A DNA stretch of 7,986 nucleotides from an uncultured Chloroflexota bacterium. GTDB lineage: Bacteria; Chloroflexota; Dehalococcoidia; SAR202; UBA11138. Every line of letters begins with the position of its first letter. The first letter of the stretch is position 1. Of this stretch, positions 6,236 to 7,986 are shown in pieces. Where the stretch lies: positions 1 to 7,986 of the forward strand of contig CAJWRP010000081.1 in assembly GCA_913046025.1 (NCBI GenBank), in the 5' to 3' direction. Below the pieces are notes generated by a model. It was not told the DNA's origin, searched no databases, and saw only the letters and a program-made list of their open reading frames with translations. Both the position numbers and the translations under genes were made by a program.

Positions 6236-7466
6236 ACTTAAAACTACCCAGGGTAACCCTGCCTATGAACTCGAAGGCCTCATGAGGGGAGAATGGCTGC
6301 ATGAAAGGACCTGCGCGTACGTCTCTGTAGAGCCTGGAGAGGGTATTCGAGCCCAGGTACCCGGAGCCGCCTGACAAGGTCATGGCCTTGTCTACGATGT
6401 CCACAGCCTTCCTTGTAACGAACCATTTCGCTACCTGAATGTCCTTGGCCATGTCCAGGAGGTCCGCCAGCATTACTTCGGAATCGGCGTGTGTCGAAAG
6501 GTAGTCGTCCGCTGCTTTGGCCGATCTTCCCAATATGGCGCGGGCCGCAGCCAAGTCAATCTCCATCTCCGCTACAGCATGCTGGATTCCAGGACTGTCA
6601 GCCAGGGCAGTCCGGTCGAATCCCCGCCGTCGTCCCTTGATAGAGGTCATGGCGATGTCATGGGCCTGCTCAGCTATGCCCATGAAGGCCGCCACGAGTG
6701 CCAGGTTGATTACGCCGGTGCTGACCAGGATGCCCTCGTTCCACACTCCCCAAGGGCTTGCCACAACCAGAGCCGACTCGGGAACGAAGCAGTCCGAAAT
6801 CTGGACACTGTGACTGCCAGATGCTCGCATGCCCATGGCATCCCAGTCGTTTTGGATTTCTAAGCCTTTGGCATCGCTGGACACATTGGCAATAGCTCGC
6901 TGGTATGTTCCCGACGCATCTTGGAAGCGACACGTGATTTCAAACACGGTGGCCGCCTCGCACAGGGTTGCGAATATCTTGCGACCGTTAAGCAGCCAGC
7001 CTCCGTCGGTCTTGGTGGCTTCAACCATGGGGTGAACCAGGTTAGTTCCAGCTTCGGAAAGTAACGCTGCCACCACAGTCTTGCCAGACGCCATGTCCCG
7101 AAGGCTGGCCTCTATGCCGGAAGCTGCAGCATCGTCGGTGGCGCGTAGAACCTTGAGGCGACGTGTCAGTCGCCAAGGACGGAACATGTGCATTGTGGAG
7201 GCTATGGCTGTGGAGCCGTCTCCCCTACCCAGCCGGCTTATGCCGACCGCAAAGTCGTGCACCGACTCGACGCCTAGACCACCCAGGTCTTCTGGGGCGC
7301 AGGCGCCCATGACGCCACTGCCCTTTAGGTCATCGATGTTCTCGAAGGCAAAGGATCCATTTCGGTCGTGGTCGCCGGCGCGCTGTGCAAAATCAGTGGC
7401 GTGTAGCTCGCACAGCGTTACGAACCGCAATCCCTGCTCTGTAGTTGCTTTAAGTTCGAAGTCCAA
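6234..7466 (-). CDS. Acyl-CoA dehydrogenase-family flavoprotein
   Basis: This is a flavin-dependent enzyme of the acyl-CoA dehydrogenase superfamily, which covers alpha,beta-dehydrogenases of acyl thioesters and related monooxygenases of the DszC type. From TTG 7466 it has 410 residues, close to family length. It shows the N-terminal helical domain (GVMGACAPEDLGGLG near 52-65), the middle beta domain (ALLSEAGTN, GWLLNGRKIFAT near 155-166, WDAMGMRASGSHSV near 208-220) and the C-terminal helical bundle ending in LSGGSGYLGSN, RLYRDVRAGPFMQPFSP and the IGRVTLG tail. The subclass, and so dehydrogenase versus oxygenase, cannot be fixed from motifs alone. An ATG at 7511 would add 15 residues (Cys/Ser-rich, unlike the family) and overlap the upstream gene by 32 bases. 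I prefer TTG 7466 because MDFELKA is a family-like start and leaves a 13-base gap. It probably forms an operon with the SGNH gene. Confidence 0.9.
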   Translation of the reverse strand: MDFELKATTEQGLRFVTLCELHATDFAQRAGDHDRNGSFAFENIDDLKGSGVMGACAPEDLGGLGVESVHDFAVGISRLGRGDGSTAIASTMHMFRPWRLTRRLKVLRATDDAAASGIEASLRDMASGKTVVAALLSEAGTNLVHPMVEATKTDGGWLLNGRKIFATLCEAATVFEITCRFQDASGTYQRAIANVSSDAKGLEIQNDWDAMGMRASGSHSVQISDCFVPESALVVASPWGVWNEGILVSTGVINLALVAAFMGIAEQAHDIAMTSIKGRRRGFDRTALADSPGIQHAVAEMEIDLAAARAILGRSAKAADDYLSTHADSEVMLADLLDMAKDIQVAKWFVTRKAVDIVDKAMTLSGGSGYLGSNTLSRLYRDVRAGPFMQPFSPHEAFEFIGRVTLGSFK

Positions 7467-7479
7467 AGCGGCTATCCAA

Positions 7480-7986
7480 TCACAGCTTGAACACCGGCTT
7501 TGCAACCTCATTTACAAAATTCTGTCCCATAAGTTTGTATCCTTTTGCATTGGGGTGCAGGTCGTCGGGCAGCATGTGCCCGAGATTTTTGCCGAACAGC
7601 TTCAGACCATCCACGTAGTGAACGTTGGCATCGCCACAAGACTTCAAGTCGGCCACGGCCTGAGCCACCTCCTGTCGCATGTCGGTCAGATTGAAGCCCA
7701 CTGCATTATTGTTGGTCTCCAGTGGCGGTGAGAAGATCGGTGATATTACTGCCAGGGGCGTCTCCAGGTGTTTCTCTCTGAGAATCTGTACGAAACCGAT
7801 GATGGCTGGCCTGAATGTGCGAGAGCTCAAGCTACTGTGTCCCTGAACATTGATGCCTACTTTCATGGAGAGGTAGTTTGCAGGAAGGTCTCGGATCATC
7901 CTGGCCATCATGGGCTCCAAGTGACAGTTGCCGCCGTAGCCCAGGCACGTTAGGTTCAGGTCCAGCGTTCGTGCTGCAATGGCGGG
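7480..7986 (-). CDS. SGNH/GDSL hydrolase, 5' end outside window
   Basis: These are the C-terminal 168 residues of an SGNH-type esterase/acylhydrolase. The frame stays open to the right edge, so the nucleophile Ser block (GDSL-like) lies outside. Visible blocks are GYGGNCHLEP (block II Gly; the GxxGNxHLEP style resembles the Lipase_GDSL_3 group), KVGINVQG with the block III Asn, and LPDDLHPNAKGYKLMG with the catalytic Asp-x-x-His of block V. The ATG at 7920 is internal, because block II precedes it. Bacterial SGNH enzymes of this type often remove acyl groups from carbohydrates or lipids, sometimes outside the cell; no signal peptide can be judged here. Its stop lies 13 bases before the preferred start of the acyl-CoA dehydrogenase-family gene, on the same strand. 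Confidence 0.9.
   Translation of the reverse strand, partial: PAIAARTLDLNLTCLGYGGNCHLEPMMARMIRDLPANYLSMKVGINVQGHSSLSSRTFRPAIIGFVQILREKHLETPLAVISPIFSPPLETNNNAVGFNLTDMRQEVAQAVADLKSCGDANVHYVDGLKLFGKNLGHMLPDDLHPNAKGYKLMGQNFVNEVAKPVFKL

Noticed and set aside
7081..7731. Plus-strand frame of 216 codons opposite the acyl-CoA dehydrogenase and SGNH genes
   Set aside because: It is antisense to two genes with clear family motifs, is Ser/Arg/Pro-rich and has no recognisable domain or ribosome binding site.
1..7986. CRISPR array, transposase, integrase or phage gene
   Set aside because: No regularly spaced repeats, terminal inverted repeats or mobile-element protein motifs were seen on either strand.

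Overview
The window is a dense bacterial chromosome segment with no phage, transposon or CRISPR signature. The gene content suggests an uncultured, environmental, possibly marine lineage. An SDR oxidoreductase, an acyl-CoA dehydrogenase-like flavoprotein, tRNA genes with encoded CCA and the dprA-topA neighbourhood would fit Chloroflexota (SAR202/Dehalococcoidia-like). That placement is inference from gene style; nothing here proves it.

Layout, left to right. (1) The 3' part of an SDR oxidoreductase gene (+) is followed by a Cof-type HAD phosphatase gene (+). The HAD gene seems to have lost its original coupled ATG start to an in-frame TAA. (2) The apparently empty stretch 1400-1880 holds a decayed TfoX N-terminal-domain gene on the minus strand. 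It has an intact ribosome binding site and start but two frameshifts, and it shares a hairpin terminator with the HAD gene. (3) A tRNA-Ser(CGA) gene, a small DUF1801 gene whose conserved N-terminus has no standard start codon, and a tRNA-Ser(GGA) gene follow on the plus strand. (4) dprA (+) is plainly a pseudogene: five in-frame stops, covering all three stop codons, plus one frameshift, although the protein remains recognisable from end to end. (5) topA (+), complete and intact at 722 codons, starts three bases after the dprA stop and ends at a strong intrinsic terminator. (6) On the minus strand, a partial SGNH hydrolase gene is followed closely by an acyl-CoA dehydrogenase-family gene that runs convergently toward topA.

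The main result is a contrast. Bases 600-4000 carry at least two broken genes (tfoX-like, dprA) and two with damaged or odd starts (HAD, DUF1801). The flanks (SDR, topA, acyl-CoA dehydrogenase, SGNH) read cleanly. The two clear losses are both in families tied to DNA uptake and competence elsewhere, though that link is only suggestive for the TfoX-like gene. The essential topA gene sits downstream of the dead dprA in what looks like the ancestral dprA-topA operon, so transcription through the pseudogene probably still matters. I see no convincing evidence of a new defence or mobile system.
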